DNA of 35,212 bases from a virus. The notes below the pieces were generated by a model. It was not told where the DNA came from. It made no database searches and worked only from the letters and a program-made list of their open reading frames with translations. Location of the stretch: positions 1 to 35,212 of IMG/VR virus record IMGVR_UViG_3300046734_000216. One strand, given 5' to 3'. The stretch's first letter is position 1; each line of letters begins with the position of its first letter. The translations under genes and the position numbers were made by a program. Shown in pieces: positions 8,005 to 16,951 of the stretch.

Positions 8005-8465
8005 TGGCTTTATCGGTTCACTTCTCTACTAATACAAAAAAGATACAAAAGAAATTTAATAGATTTCTAAAAAGATTTCCTCGTGTTACTAGAAAAGGAT
8101 TAGAACAAGCTGGAGAACAATTAAGAAGAATTATTGAAGAAAAAACTACTAGAGGAGAAAAATATACTGCTGGTAGGTTTGTTGGATACTCTCCTGAGTA
8201 CTCAGCACTAAAAGGTAAGACGACTGTTGATCTACAAGATAGTAACAGAATGTTACAAAGTATGAAATCAAGAGTAGTCAATAACTACAAATCACAAGTT
8301 TATTTTAATGATATGGGAATGGGTAAGAGAGCTTATTGGCATCAAACAGGATCAGGCAATCTTCCTGAAAGACCTTTTTTTGGATTTAACAAAAAAGTAG
8401 AAAATGTTATAAAAAAACAATTTGAGAATTTAGTAAGTAAAGAAATAAGAAGATTAAAATTATGA
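8004..8465 (+). CDS. Neck / head closure protein, HK97 gp10-like
   Basis: 153 residues. N-terminal basic helices (KKIQKKFNRFLKRFPRVTRK) with LEQAGEQLRRIIEEKTTRGE, then a beta region ending in the signature AYWHQTGSGNLPERPFFGF, which is characteristic of the HK97gp10/phage virion morphogenesis family. These proteins act at the head-tail joint. Start and stop overlap both neighbours (TAATG and ATGA type junctions), typical for a neck operon. Confidence 0.82.
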   Translation: MALSVHFSTNTKKIQKKFNRFLKRFPRVTRKGLEQAGEQLRRIIEEKTTRGEKYTAGRFVGYSPEYSALKGKTTVDLQDSNRMLQSMKSRVVNNYKSQVYFNDMGMGKRAYWHQTGSGNLPERPFFGFNKKVENVIKKQFENLVSKEIRRLKL

Positions 8466-8899
8466 GTACAAGAGAAAACATTGCAAGTCATATAGCAAGT
8501 ACTATTTCTGGTATTACTGCTATAACAATTAAAAAAGTAACTAGACAACCTTTTCCATTAGAAGAATTATCTGAACAACAGTTCCCAGCAGTACTAGTTC
8601 AAACACAAGAAGAAATAAAAGAAGATCAAGAATTAGGAAGTGGAGCTAAAACTAGAATCAATACATTAGAATTTTTAGTATCAGGATTTGTAAAAACAAA
8701 TGAAACAAATATTGACACAGCAAGGAATCAATTAATGGAAGTTATCGAAGAAGCATTAGAAACTGATATAACTAGAAATGGAAATGCTTTAGATACAGAG
8801 GTTGTATCTATAGAAACTGATGCTGGTACCTTGTTTCCTTATGGTGGAGTGTCAATGATAGTTAGAGTAATGTACGAACATCAAGCTGGTACTGTATAA
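8462..8899 (+). CDS. Tail terminator / tail completion protein
   Basis: 145 residues after the gp10-like gene and before the tail tube, the position of lambda gpU-type terminators that cap the tail tube. The pattern is alternating beta and helix: REQ-type N-terminal helix, FPAVLVQTQEE strand, an insertion, LEFLVSGFVK strand, IDTARNQLMEVIEEALE helix and a final VSMIVRVMYEHQ strand. This fits the small alpha/beta fold of tail terminators. Assigned from order and predicted fold. Confidence 0.75.
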   Translation: MSTRENIASHIASTISGITAITIKKVTRQPFPLEELSEQQFPAVLVQTQEEIKEDQELGSGAKTRINTLEFLVSGFVKTNETNIDTARNQLMEVIEEALETDITRNGNALDTEVVSIETDAGTLFPYGGVSMIVRVMYEHQAGTV

Positions 8900-9048
8900 T
8901 GAGTATTTTAAAAAAAATTAACAAAATAGAAAAACTTAATGATAAGATTTCAATACTTTGTGAAGAAATCAAAGAGGAGGTTGAAAATGAAGACCCTTAC
9001 GAAGATTATGAAGAAGATTTGGAAGAAGAACTTGAAGAAGAAGATTAA
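8899..9048 (+). CDS. Small acidic helical protein
   Basis: 49 residues starting in a TAATG overlap. The first half is a helix (ILKKINKIEKLNDKISILCEE) and the second almost only E, D and Y (DPYEDYEEDLEEELEEED). Such tiny acidic proteins may act as assembly chaperones or masks for basic surfaces; that is speculation. Kept as a gene because of coupling, helix pattern and lack of any other use of the space. Confidence 0.5.
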   Translation: MSILKKINKIEKLNDKISILCEEIKEEVENEDPYEDYEEDLEEELEEED

Positions 9049-9066
9049 ATCAATTATAAAGGCGTT

Positions 9067-9246
9067 ATGGCAAAAGATATAAAAATGTTCAAAGGTAATG
9101 ACGAGATTACAATAAACGAAAATAATCTTGCACACTATGAGAAGCTAGGATATAAACCAGCTAACACGAAAACTAAAACCAAGGAGAAAAAATCATGGCA
9201 ACCCATCACGGAAAAGAAGGTGTCGTCAAAACAGGATCTAACGTAA
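9067..9246 (+). CDS. Small hypothetical tail-region protein
   Basis: 59 residues, 18 bases after the acidic gene, overlapping the tail tube start by 52 bases. N-terminal MFKGNDEITINENNLAHYEKLGYKPA looks like a small folded unit resembling short 'Y-LGYK' proteins seen near phage tail tubes; the K/T-rich end runs into the next gene. The long overlap makes the C-terminus questionable, but the conserved-looking first 35 residues favour a real gene. Confidence 0.5.
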   Translation: MAKDIKMFKGNDEITINENNLAHYEKLGYKPANTKTKTKEKKSWQPITEKKVSSKQDLT

Positions 9247-9581
9247 CAGGCGAAGTAACTGCCTTTACTTTAGAAACTACAGGCGATGTTGTTGAAGATA
9301 CATCATTATCAGATTCTGCAAAAACTTTTTTAGCAGGAAGAACTTCATTTAGTGGTTCTGTTGAATGTCATTTTGACGAAACAGATACTTCACAAGAAGA
9401 AATGACAGTAGGTTCATCTTTAACTTTCACATTACTTCCAGAGGGTGACACATCAGGCGATGCTTCATATTCAGGTAGTGGAATTGTAACAGGAATGTCA
9501 ATTTCAAATACTTTAGATGGAGTTATTTCTAGAAGTGTTACTTTTCAAGGTACAGGCGCTTTAACAGTAGGAACAGTATAA
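9195..9581 (+). CDS. Major tail tube protein
   Basis: 128 residues, strong ribosome binding site AAGGAGAAAAAATC before the ATG. Sequence is almost all beta-strand: KEGVVKTGSNVTGEVTAFTLETTG, then repeated T/S/G-rich strands and a VSRSVTFQGTG-like end. Length, composition and location right before the tail assembly chaperone pair and tape measure identify it as the protein that polymerises into the siphovirus tail tube. Confidence 0.88.
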   Translation: MATHHGKEGVVKTGSNVTGEVTAFTLETTGDVVEDTSLSDSAKTFLAGRTSFSGSVECHFDETDTSQEEMTVGSSLTFTLLPEGDTSGDASYSGSGIVTGMSISNTLDGVISRSVTFQGTGALTVGTV

Positions 9582-9589
9582 TCTGATTT

Positions 9590-9931
9590 ATGAAGATTAT
9601 TGATAGAGCAAAATCTCATTTTGAGTCTCTAGGTGTTCAATCTATTGAAGTGGAAGAATGGCAAGACGATAAAGGTCAACCAACTATTATATATTGGCAA
9701 CCAATAACTCTTGCAGAAAAGAAAAAACTTTTTAATAAGACAGAAAATCTAAACGATGCTGGATTATTAGCTGACGTAGTTATTATGAAAGCTATTGATA
9801 AAGATGGCGAAAAGATTTTTTCACTAGAAGACAAACTTCCAATCATGCATAAAGTAGATTCCGATGTACTATCGAAGATAGCTATAGCCATGGTTCAAAC
9901 TCCAAGTGCTGAGGAATTAAAAAAAAAGTAA
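9590..9931 (+). CDS. Tail assembly chaperone, short form (G-like)
   Basis: 113 residues, between tail tube and tape measure. Contains a DUF-type small domain (VEEWQDDKGQPTIIYWQPIT, LAEKKKLF) typical of lambda G-like chaperones. The last sense codons are TTA AAA AAA AAG before TAA at 9929-9931, providing a slippery heptamer at 9922-9928. Known siphoviruses make a G protein and a G-T fusion here; both coat the tape measure during tail assembly and are not in the final virion. Confidence 0.85.
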   Translation: MKIIDRAKSHFESLGVQSIEVEEWQDDKGQPTIIYWQPITLAEKKKLFNKTENLNDAGLLADVVIMKAIDKDGEKIFSLEDKLPIMHKVDSDVLSKIAIAMVQTPSAEELKKK

Positions 9932-10086
9932 GTACTGACATAGAGCTTAAAAATATGCTAATACTAGCAGATAGGCTCAAAATAAATTTATCTGAATTAG
10001 GTCAGATGAGTGAATATGAGTTTAATCTTTGGATTGGATTTATGTTAGATGAAAGTGAACAGTCCAAAGCTAACATGAAGAAATAA
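9590..10086 (+). CDS. Tail assembly chaperone, frameshifted long form (G-T-like fusion)
   Basis: A -1 slip at A AAA AAG (9922-9928) joins the G-like frame to a second frame, giving about 165 residues. The extension reads VSTDIELKNMLILADRLKI... and includes SEYEFNLWIGFML, resembling the T-type segments of TAC proteins. This frame has no start codon or ribosome binding site near its beginning, so shifting is the simplest way to express it. The downstream frame stops at 10084-10086, 2 bases before the tape measure ATG. Confidence 0.8.
9922..9928 (+). promoter_or_regulatory. Programmed -1 ribosomal frameshift slippery site
   Basis: A AAA AAG in the zero frame is the classic X XXY YYZ heptamer, the same as in E. 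coli dnaX. A zero-frame TAA follows directly. It is at the expected spot in the tail assembly chaperone gene, and the -1 frame stays open for 52 codons. No strong downstream stem-loop was identified by eye. Confidence 0.8.
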
Positions 10087-10088
10087 AT

Positions 10089-12041
10089 ATGGCTCAAAAT
10101 TTACTTATAAACATCCTTGCAAAAGATAAAACAAAACAAGCATTAGGTTCTGTTCAAGCTGGTTTAGGTAGATTACAAAATACAGTATTTTCAATACAAG
10201 GTGCATTAGCTGGTATAGGTGGTGCGTTAGTTATCAAATCATTATTAAGTGTTGGTTCACAAGTAGAAAATTTAGGTGTTAGATTTGCATTTCTATTTAA
10301 AGGAATGGAAGAAGGTAACAAAGCATTTAACGAATTAATTAATTTTGCGGCTAAAGTACCTTTTTCACTTGGAGAAATTTCAGCGGCTTCAGGAAATCTA
10401 GCTGTTGTATCTAAAGATGCAGAAGAACTTGCAAAGATTTTAGAAGTTACCGGTAATGTTGCAACAGTAACAGGATTGGACTTTGCTATTACTGCAACAC
10501 AAATTCAAAGAGCATTCTCAGGTGGTATAGCGGCCGCCGATGTATTTAGAGAAAGAGGTGTTAGAGATTTATTAGGATTTGAAGCTGGTGCTAAAAAGAC
10601 TGCAAAAGAAACTAGAGATGCTTTTTTCAAAGTATTTGGACCAGATGGAGAATTTGGTAATGCGATGAAAGTTATGGCAGTTACCTTTACAGGAACACTT
10701 TCAATGTTAGGAGATAAACTTTTTAAATTTAAACTTGAAACTAATAGAGCTGGGTTCTTTGATTTTATTAAAAATGGTCTTGTTGTTATAAATGAAATGA
10801 TTGAACAAAATGGAGAGATGTTAGCAAAAGCTAGTGCAAGGACTTCAGATTTTTTAATCGGAATAACTAAACAAATATTAATTAGTGGTGCGATTATTGT
10901 AGATGCACTAAGACCTGTTTTTAAATTTGTGGCTAAATCCATTGGTGGTTTGATGGAAGTTTTAAAATCGTTACCTCCTGGTGCACAAGAATTTGGAGTA
11001 ATTGGTTTTTTAATGTTAGGTGGTAAAGGTAAAGGATTAGTTTTAATAATAGGTGGATTTATAGATGAAATAAGATCAAAACTAGGAACTCTTTTAGAGG
11101 AGTTTGCATTATTTAATCAAAAAATATTAGACACCAGAAAAAGTTTATTTTTAGTTAGTAAAGAAGGGTATGAAAAAATTTTACAACAAAACAAAGACTT
11201 ATTAGAAATTTCAGAAAAACTAAAAAAACCTCTTGCAGAAATTAACAATGAAACACAAAAAGTTGGACAATATTCTGAAGAATGGATGATGAGTACAAGA
11301 GCAGTTAATGATTTTCTAAAAAAGGTTGAAGAAAACATGGCTTTGACTAACGAGCAAATGAAAAAACTTTTAGAACTAGCTGGTAAAGTAAATAAGGAAG
11401 TTGAAGAAACAGGAGTCGATTTCAATAAGGTTGGAGACATAATTAAAGAGAAAATAAAAAAACAATTAGAAAGTGTTAATGAAAGAATTGCAAAAGGAAT
11501 AATTGGTTCAGTTAAAAGTTTATCAAAAGGTCTTGCAGAAGTAGTTGTTAGAGGAAAAGAGTTAAACATGACACTTAAAGAAATAGCACAAAGTATTATG
11601 GTAAATATTTTATCAAGTCTAATTGAAGAAATAGCCTTAAGACAAATCAATAAAATTTTAGGTGGAGAAGAAGTTAAAACAGAAGCAACAAAATTAAACT
11701 TATTAAAATCTCAAAACACAGAACGAAAGAGAGCAATACTATTTAATGCTTTAGGTGGTGGTGGTGGATTCTCATTACCTGGTTTTGCAAAAGGTGGTGC
11801 TGTATCAAAAGGTAAAGCTATTGTAGTTGGAGAGCGTGGTCCTGAAATGTTCGTGCCAAATAGTACAGGACAAATAACTCAATCATCTAGAGGAACTTCT
11901 GGAAATGGAACTACAGTTAATTTTAACATTAACACAGTAGATGCTTCTGGCTTTGAAGAATTGTTAGTTAGATCAAGAGGAACTATAACTCAATTAATTA
12001 ACAGTGCAGTTAATGAAAGAGGTAAGGAGAGTTTAATTTAA
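10089..12041 (+). CDS. Tape measure protein
   Basis: 650 residues, the longest helical protein here, sited right after the TAC pair. N-terminal helix (KDKTKQALGSVQAGLGRLQN) with a glycine-rich hydrophobic stretch (GALAGIGGALVIKSLLSVG), the SQVENLGVRFAFLFKG block, hydrophobic membrane-active-like segments near 300-330, then charged coiled coil. Near the C-terminus GFAKGGAVSKGKAIVVGERG precedes PEMFVP, a hallmark of tape measure proteins. At about 1.5 angstrom per residue the tail would be near 95-100 nm (rule of thumb). The Ala run at 10530 creates a NotI-type GCGGCCGC. Confidence 0.93.
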   Translation: MAQNLLINILAKDKTKQALGSVQAGLGRLQNTVFSIQGALAGIGGALVIKSLLSVGSQVENLGVRFAFLFKGMEEGNKAFNELINFAAKVPFSLGEISAASGNLAVVSKDAEELAKILEVTGNVATVTGLDFAITATQIQRAFSGGIAAADVFRERGVRDLLGFEAGAKKTAKETRDAFFKVFGPDGEFGNAMKVMAVTFTGTLSMLGDKLFKFKLETNRAGFFDFIKNGLVVINEMIEQNGEMLAKASARTSDFLIGITKQILISGAIIVDALRPVFKFVAKSIGGLMEVLKSLPPGAQEFGVIGFLMLGGKGKGLVLIIGGFIDEIRSKLGTLLEEFALFNQKILDTRKSLFLVSKEGYEKILQQNKDLLEISEKLKKPLAEINNETQKVGQYSEEWMMSTRAVNDFLKKVEENMALTNEQMKKLLELAGKVNKEVEETGVDFNKVGDIIKEKIKKQLESVNERIAKGIIGSVKSLSKGLAEVVVRGKELNMTLKEIAQSIMVNILSSLIEEIALRQINKILGGEEVKTEATKLNLLKSQNTERKRAILFNALGGGGGFSLPGFAKGGAVSKGKAIVVGERGPEMFVPNSTGQITQSSRGTSGNGTTVNFNINTVDASGFEELLVRSRGTITQLINSAVNERGKESLI

Positions 12042-12640
12042 TGTCTGGTGCTTTCCCTATATCATCTGCTAAGTTTCAAACTTTAGGAATAAAGTCTATA
12101 CAAAATACTATTATCTCAAAAAGTGTATCTGGTAAGAAACTTGCAAGACAAATAGATGGTCAAAGATGGGCATTCACAGTTGAGATTATTGCTGGAAACA
12201 GATCAGATATTTATGGAGAGTTGATGGCATTTATAGTTAAACAAAGATCAGGTAAAGAAAACTTTACTATAATCCCACCAGAAGTAGAAGATGCTAGAGG
12301 AACAGCTAGTGGAACACCTCATGGTACTGCAAGTATTGGAGATACATCTATAACATTAGGTGGAACAGGAACAGGAACACTTAAAGCTGGAGATTTTATA
12401 AAATTTACAAATCACGATAAAGTTTACATGGTAGTTGCAGATCAATCAGATATTTCAACAGGAACTCTAACTATTGAACCACCATTGAACACAGCAGTAT
12501 CCTCAACAAACATAACTTATGACAATGTTCCATTCACTGTTTATTTAACAAACGATATTCAAGAATTTGGTGGAGTAGGAGCGGACAAAGATGGAAATGT
12601 TTTATATAAATATGAAATGGATGTAGAAGAAGCTCTTTAA
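12041..12640 (+). CDS. Minor tail protein (distal tail-like)
   Basis: 199 residues, coupled to the tape measure by TAATG and with GGAGAG as ribosome binding site. N-terminal SSAKFQTLGIKSIQNTIISK and RQIDGQRWAFTVEI resemble the beta-barrel start of tail-tip proteins of this class. A central T/G-rich insertion (ASIGDTSITLGGTGTGTL...) looks like a small beta domain. By order (after the tape measure, before lambda L-like and J-like genes) it takes the place of the lambda M/distal tail protein. Confidence 0.72.
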   Translation: MSGAFPISSAKFQTLGIKSIQNTIISKSVSGKKLARQIDGQRWAFTVEIIAGNRSDIYGELMAFIVKQRSGKENFTIIPPEVEDARGTASGTPHGTASIGDTSITLGGTGTGTLKAGDFIKFTNHDKVYMVVADQSDISTGTLTIEPPLNTAVSSTNITYDNVPFTVYLTNDIQEFGGVGADKDGNVLYKYEMDVEEAL

Positions 12641-12870
12641 TGAAATATAAAATAACCCATCTTGTTACTGCTGACTTTGTTGCTGAGATTATTGTTGATG
12701 AAAGTGAAATAGATATAAGAACAAACGACCTTAAGGAATTCAAAAAACCTAATGGCAAGTTCGAAATTACTATGATAAAAGGTACAGAACAATTAGTTAG
12801 AACAACTTACGAGAAGCATAATGACAAGGAATTTAACATCATCAATCAAGACAGCATTAGCGACGAATGA
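12640..12870 (+). CDS. Small hypothetical tail-region protein
   Basis: 76 residues, coupled to the gene before by TAATG. Mixed beta pattern (YKITHLVTADFVAEIIVDES) with an acidic end. Its last 50 bases overlap the start of the next gene in another frame, which is likely real because the downstream protein's N-terminus fits its family. Unknown role; similar short genes often sit between tail-tip genes and may help assembly. Confidence 0.65.
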   Translation: MKYKITHLVTADFVAEIIVDESEIDIRTNDLKEFKKPNGKFEITMIKGTEQLVRTTYEKHNDKEFNIINQDSISDE

Positions 12871-13396
12871 TATTAAGCCTGTTCATTTACTTACAATAGG
12901 TTTTAGTACTCCTGTTAATTTTACAGACTGTCCATTCTCATTAACTTCATCAGTATCAGGTTCTTCAGTTACTTATTCTCCATCAGATTTTATTATTGGT
13001 GTATCAGATTTTACAGAAGAAATTGATGTAACTAAATCAAGTTTAGGAATATCTTTATCAGGAGCAGATCAAACATTTATCTCAACAGTATTGAATGAAA
13101 ATGTAACAAATGATGTAGTTACTATATTTAGAGGATTATTAACCAATACTAGTAACTCAGTTCAGTTAATTGCTGATCCTTTTTTACTTTACAAAGGAAA
13201 TATTGAAAACTTCTCTGTAAATGAAACAGATAAAGATAGTGTTGTTAATTTAACAGTAGTTTCACATTGGGCTGACTTTGAAAAAAAGAATGGTCGTAAA
13301 ACAAACAATACATCACAACAAAGATTCTTTAGTACAGATGTTGGTATGGATTTTTCATCACAAACAGTTTTAGATATTAAATGGGGTAGAGAGTAA
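12821..13396 (+). CDS. Minor tail protein, DUF2163-like (lambda L-type position)
   Basis: 191 residues. N-terminus TSSIKTALATNDIKPVHLLT followed by a DFTEEIDVTKSSLGISLSG segment is typical of DUF2163 tail-hub proteins of alphaproteobacterial phages and gene transfer agents. The C-terminal part ends FFSTDVGMDFSSQTVLDIKW, also usual for such proteins and in lambda gpL a site of an iron-sulfur cluster, though here I see only one cysteine (FTDCPF). Followed by the J-like gene in a TAATG overlap. Confidence 0.75.
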   Translation: MTRNLTSSIKTALATNDIKPVHLLTIGFSTPVNFTDCPFSLTSSVSGSSVTYSPSDFIIGVSDFTEEIDVTKSSLGISLSGADQTFISTVLNENVTNDVVTIFRGLLTNTSNSVQLIADPFLLYKGNIENFSVNETDKDSVVNLTVVSHWADFEKKNGRKTNNTSQQRFFSTDVGMDFSSQTVLDIKWGRE

Positions 13397-16257
13397 TGGG
13401 ATTTGGAAGTTTTTTTAGTTCTGTAGTAAGTTTTTTTACAGGCATGAATCCTATTGTAAAGTTAATTGCAACTGTAGCAATATCATGGTTGTTTAGACCT
13501 AAAGTTCCTGACTTACCTGATTATGGATTAAACGAAGCAGATGATTTTGAAAGTGGAGTACTTTTAAATAAACAAAGTAATGATGCAAACATTCCTGTAA
13601 TTTATGGAACAAGACTTGTTGGAGGAACTAGAGTTTTCATAGAAACTTCAGGAGACGACAATACTTATTTGTATGTTGCTCTAGTAATGTCGGAGGGAGA
13701 AGTTAATGATATTACAGAAATAAGAGTAGATGATAAAGTAGTTACTTGGTCAGGCGATCTTCAAGATAATGTTCAAAGAACAGTTAATAGTTCTGATAGT
13801 AACTTCTACAAAGATTCAGAAAGTTTAATTACAGTAGAACCACATTATGGAACAGATGGTCAATCAGCATCTAGTTTATTATCTACATTATCATCATGGG
13901 GAAGTAATCATAAATTATCTGGTCTATGTTATTTAGCATTAAGATTTAAATGGAATCAGGATGTATTTTCAGGAATACCAAAAGTACAAGCAGTTTTACA
14001 AGGTAAAAAAGTTGTTAGTTACAATTCAAGCCTAGTTGCACAATCTCCTGCATTCTCAACTAATCCAGCTTGGTGTTTGTTAGACTACTTAACAAATAGT
14101 AGATATGGAAAAGGAATATCAATAAGTGAAATAAATTTACAAAGTTTTTATGATGCCTCAGTTGTTTGTACAACACAAGTAACTCCTTATTCTGGTGGAA
14201 ATGATATAAACATATTTGATGCAAATGCAGTACTAGATACTTCAAAAAAATTATTAGAAAATGTAAGAGAATTGTTAAAAGGGTGCAGAGGTTATCTTCC
14301 ATACACACAAGGTAAATATAGTTTAATTATAGAAACAACAGGAACTGCGTCTTTAACTTTAACTGAAGATGATATTATTGGTGGCTACACTTTACAAACT
14401 CCAGCAAAAAATGAAAAATATAACAGAGTTATAGTTAGTTATGTTGACCCAGATAGGAATTACCAAGTAAATGAAACACAATTTCCGCCACTAGATGATT
14501 CAGGATTACCAAGTGCAGATCAACACGCAACTATGAAATCTGATGATGGTGGATTTTTGTTAGAGGGTAGATTTGATTTTGGTAAAGTAATAACTAATAC
14601 ATACCAAGCCGAAGAAATGGCAGAAGTTATACTTAGACGAACTAGAGATTCTTTAAGATTATCAATTAATGTTTCATTTAGTGCTTATGATTTAGCTATT
14701 GGAGATATTGTAAATATAACACATAGTTCTATTGGTTTCAGTTCCAAACCTTTTCGAGTGTTATCAATAAAATTTAATCCTGATTACACACTAGGTTTAG
14801 ATTTAGTAGAACACCAAGATGCACATTTTACATGGGCGACTAAAACACAAGCTCCAACAGTACCATCTACAAATTTACCAAATCCTTTTGCAGTTCAACC
14901 TCCATCTTCTATTACATTAGATGACACTTTAGTTGAATATAATGATGGAACTGTAATCGTAGCTTTAGATGTAACAATAGGTGCTTCTACTGATAGCTTT
15001 GTTGATTATTACCAAGTAGAATACAAATTAAGTACAGATTCAGATTATATTATTTACGCACAAGGTTCAGGATTAAATCATAGAGTGTTAAATGTAATTG
15101 ACCAAAAAGTTTATGATGTAAGAGTTAAAGCAGTTTCTACTTTTGGAGTTAGTTCAACTTATGTATCTGCACAAAGAACTATTATTGGTGCAGTAGAACC
15201 ACCAGAAGATGTTCAAGATTTCTCATGCAATATTGTAGGACAAGAAGCACACTTGGGTTGGACACAAATTGGAGATTTAGATTTAGCATACTATCAATTA
15301 AGATTTAGCGATAAAACAGATGGTACAGGAACTTGGGCAGATTCAGTAGCATTAGTAGAAAAAATATCACGACCAGCAACTTCAATATCTGTACCAGCTA
15401 GACAAGGAACTTACTTAATAAAAGCTGTAGATAAACTTGGTAACTTTAGTTCTAATGCAACTGCAATTATTTCTAATGTTGTAGGTATTACTAATTTTAA
15501 TGCTATTGCAAATCAATCAGAACACCCTGACTTTGATGGTACTAAAACAAATGTAATTAAAACTGATAGCACATTAAGATTAGATTCTTCTGAATTATTT
15601 GATTCTGCTAGTGGAGATTTTGATACAGAAGTTAGTAGATTTTTTGATTCAGGTGTAGCTAATGCTGACTTCTTTGCTAGTGGTAATTATGAATTTTCAG
15701 ATGTTATTGATATAGGTGCTAAACATACTGCTAGAATTACTGCAAGTTTATCTCAATCTTCTGACAACCCAGATGACTTGTTTGATAATAGACCAGGACT
15801 TTTTGATAGCACAAATTCTAACTTTGATGGAGATACACCAGCTAATGCAAATGCACACTTAGAAATAGCAACATCAGATGACAATGTAACTTATACTTCT
15901 TTTAGATCATTTGTTATTGGAGATTACACAGCTAGATATTTTAAATTTAGAGTTGTTTTAATTTCAAGAGATTTAGCATCTACTCCTGTTGTATCAGCAG
16001 TATCAGTTTCAATAGATATGCAAGATAGAATATTTAGTGGTAATGATATTGTATCTGGTGCTGGAACTAAAACTGTAACATTTACAAATCCATATAAAAC
16101 TGTTAATTATGCTTTAGGAATTACAGGCGAAGATATGGCTACAGGCGACTTCTTTACTGTATCTAACAAAACTATTAATGGTTTTGATATTTTGTTTAAA
16201 AATTCAGGTGGAACAAATGTATCAAGGACGTTTGATTTTATTGCAAAAGGCTTTTAA
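13396..16257 (+). CDS. Tail tip / central fibre attachment protein, lambda J-like
   Basis: 953 residues, the largest gene. N-terminal hydrophobic helix region then IPVIYGTRLVGGTRVFIETS, YLYVALVMSEGEVNDI, and a hub-like region (LLDYLTNSRYGKGI; CRGYLPYTQGKYSLIIE), all usual for J-type receptor-binding hub proteins. Residues about 500-690 look like two fibronectin-III-like repeats (VDYYQVEYKLSTDSDYI; LAYYQLRFSDKTDG). The last third is D/S/F-rich with short repeated LFDSASGDFD-, RFFDSG-type motifs. The usual NlpC/P60 (lambda K) and I genes are not found upstream. Confidence 0.88.
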   Translation: MGFGSFFSSVVSFFTGMNPIVKLIATVAISWLFRPKVPDLPDYGLNEADDFESGVLLNKQSNDANIPVIYGTRLVGGTRVFIETSGDDNTYLYVALVMSEGEVNDITEIRVDDKVVTWSGDLQDNVQRTVNSSDSNFYKDSESLITVEPHYGTDGQSASSLLSTLSSWGSNHKLSGLCYLALRFKWNQDVFSGIPKVQAVLQGKKVVSYNSSLVAQSPAFSTNPAWCLLDYLTNSRYGKGISISEINLQSFYDASVVCTTQVTPYSGGNDINIFDANAVLDTSKKLLENVRELLKGCRGYLPYTQGKYSLIIETTGTASLTLTEDDIIGGYTLQTPAKNEKYNRVIVSYVDPDRNYQVNETQFPPLDDSGLPSADQHATMKSDDGGFLLEGRFDFGKVITNTYQAEEMAEVILRRTRDSLRLSINVSFSAYDLAIGDIVNITHSSIGFSSKPFRVLSIKFNPDYTLGLDLVEHQDAHFTWATKTQAPTVPSTNLPNPFAVQPPSSITLDDTLVEYNDGTVIVALDVTIGASTDSFVDYYQVEYKLSTDSDYIIYAQGSGLNHRVLNVIDQKVYDVRVKAVSTFGVSSTYVSAQRTIIGAVEPPEDVQDFSCNIVGQEAHLGWTQIGDLDLAYYQLRFSDKTDGTGTWADSVALVEKISRPATSISVPARQGTYLIKAVDKLGNFSSNATAIISNVVGITNFNAIANQSEHPDFDGTKTNVIKTDSTLRLDSSELFDSASGDFDTEVSRFFDSGVANADFFASGNYEFSDVIDIGAKHTARITASLSQSSDNPDDLFDNRPGLFDSTNSNFDGDTPANANAHLEIATSDDNVTYTSFRSFVIGDYTARYFKFRVVLISRDLASTPVVSAVSVSIDMQDRIFSGNDIVSGAGTKTVTFTNPYKTVNYALGITGEDMATGDFFTVSNKTINGFDILFKNSGGTNVSRTFDFIAKGF

Positions 16258-16274
16258 AAAGAGTATAAGAAATT

Positions 16275-16586
16275 ATGGCAACACACGATTTAAATATAGC
16301 TAACCAATCTTTTCCAAATTTTAGATCAGATTTAAATAACGCACTTGTAGCTTTAGGTAGCACAAACTCAGGAAGTTCAGCACCTAGTTCTCCACAATCA
16401 GGAATGATTTGGATTGACACTACAACTGCTACTGCTTGGCAACCAAAAATTTATGATGGTAGTGCATGGATTAACTTGCCTTTTTACATAAATACTACTA
16501 CAAATGACGCAAACTTAACAACAACAGAAGTGACGAGTTTAGAGGCTGACCCTCAGGCTGTTGCTCTAGCAATTGCATTAGGATAA
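16275..16586 (+). CDS. Small tail tip / fibre-associated protein
   Basis: 103 residues. HDLNIANQSFPNFRSDLNNA and the pattern APSSPQSGMIWIDTTTATAW + KIYDGSAWI recall short modules found in phage fibre proteins, where 'G-MWiDTs' and 'DGSaWv' strands form beta structure. Located right after the J-like gene, first of a series of fibre genes. A separate small structural protein is likely, exact role unknown. Confidence 0.7.
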   Translation: MATHDLNIANQSFPNFRSDLNNALVALGSTNSGSSAPSSPQSGMIWIDTTTATAWQPKIYDGSAWINLPFYINTTTNDANLTTTEVTSLEADPQAVALAIALG

Positions 16587-16589
16587 ATT

Positions 16590-16940
16590 ATGGCTAATAC
16601 ATTTAAAGTAAAAACAAATGGTGCTATGCCGAGTTCTTCAGGAACTCCTGACACACTTTACACAGTTCCAAGTTCAACAACCTCTGTAGTTCTTGGCTTA
16701 ATACTTTGCAACATTCACACAACTGCTGTAACAGTAGATGTTCAATTAGTTTCAGATACTTCTGACACAGAAACAAACGAAACAGTTAAACTTGCAGAAA
16801 ATGTAAGCATACCAGCTGGAAGTTCTTTAGAATTATTATCTGGTGGAAAAGTTGTTCTACAAACAACAGATATTTTAAAAATTGATTGTTCTGTTTCTGC
16901 AAAGATAGATTCTACATTATCAATAATGGAAATAACATAG
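16590..16940 (+). CDS. Small beta-rich virion protein
   Basis: 116 residues. Pattern of beta strands with T/S/V (TLYTVPSSTTSVVLGLILCN; VSIPAGSSLELLSGGKVVLQ), as in small immunoglobulin-like or jelly-roll phage decoration proteins. It shares style with the protein at 21649. In the tail-fibre block, so a tip or fibre accessory is plausible. No definite family. Confidence 0.68.
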   Translation: MANTFKVKTNGAMPSSSGTPDTLYTVPSSTTSVVLGLILCNIHTTAVTVDVQLVSDTSDTETNETVKLAENVSIPAGSSLELLSGGKVVLQTTDILKIDCSVSAKIDSTLSIMEIT

Positions 16941-16951
16941 GAGTTAGTTAA

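Noticed and set aside
11117-11650. Long minus-strand open frame opposite the tape measure
   Set aside because: No ribosome binding site, serine/leucine/phenylalanine-rich product, caused by codon bias of the real gene on the + strand.
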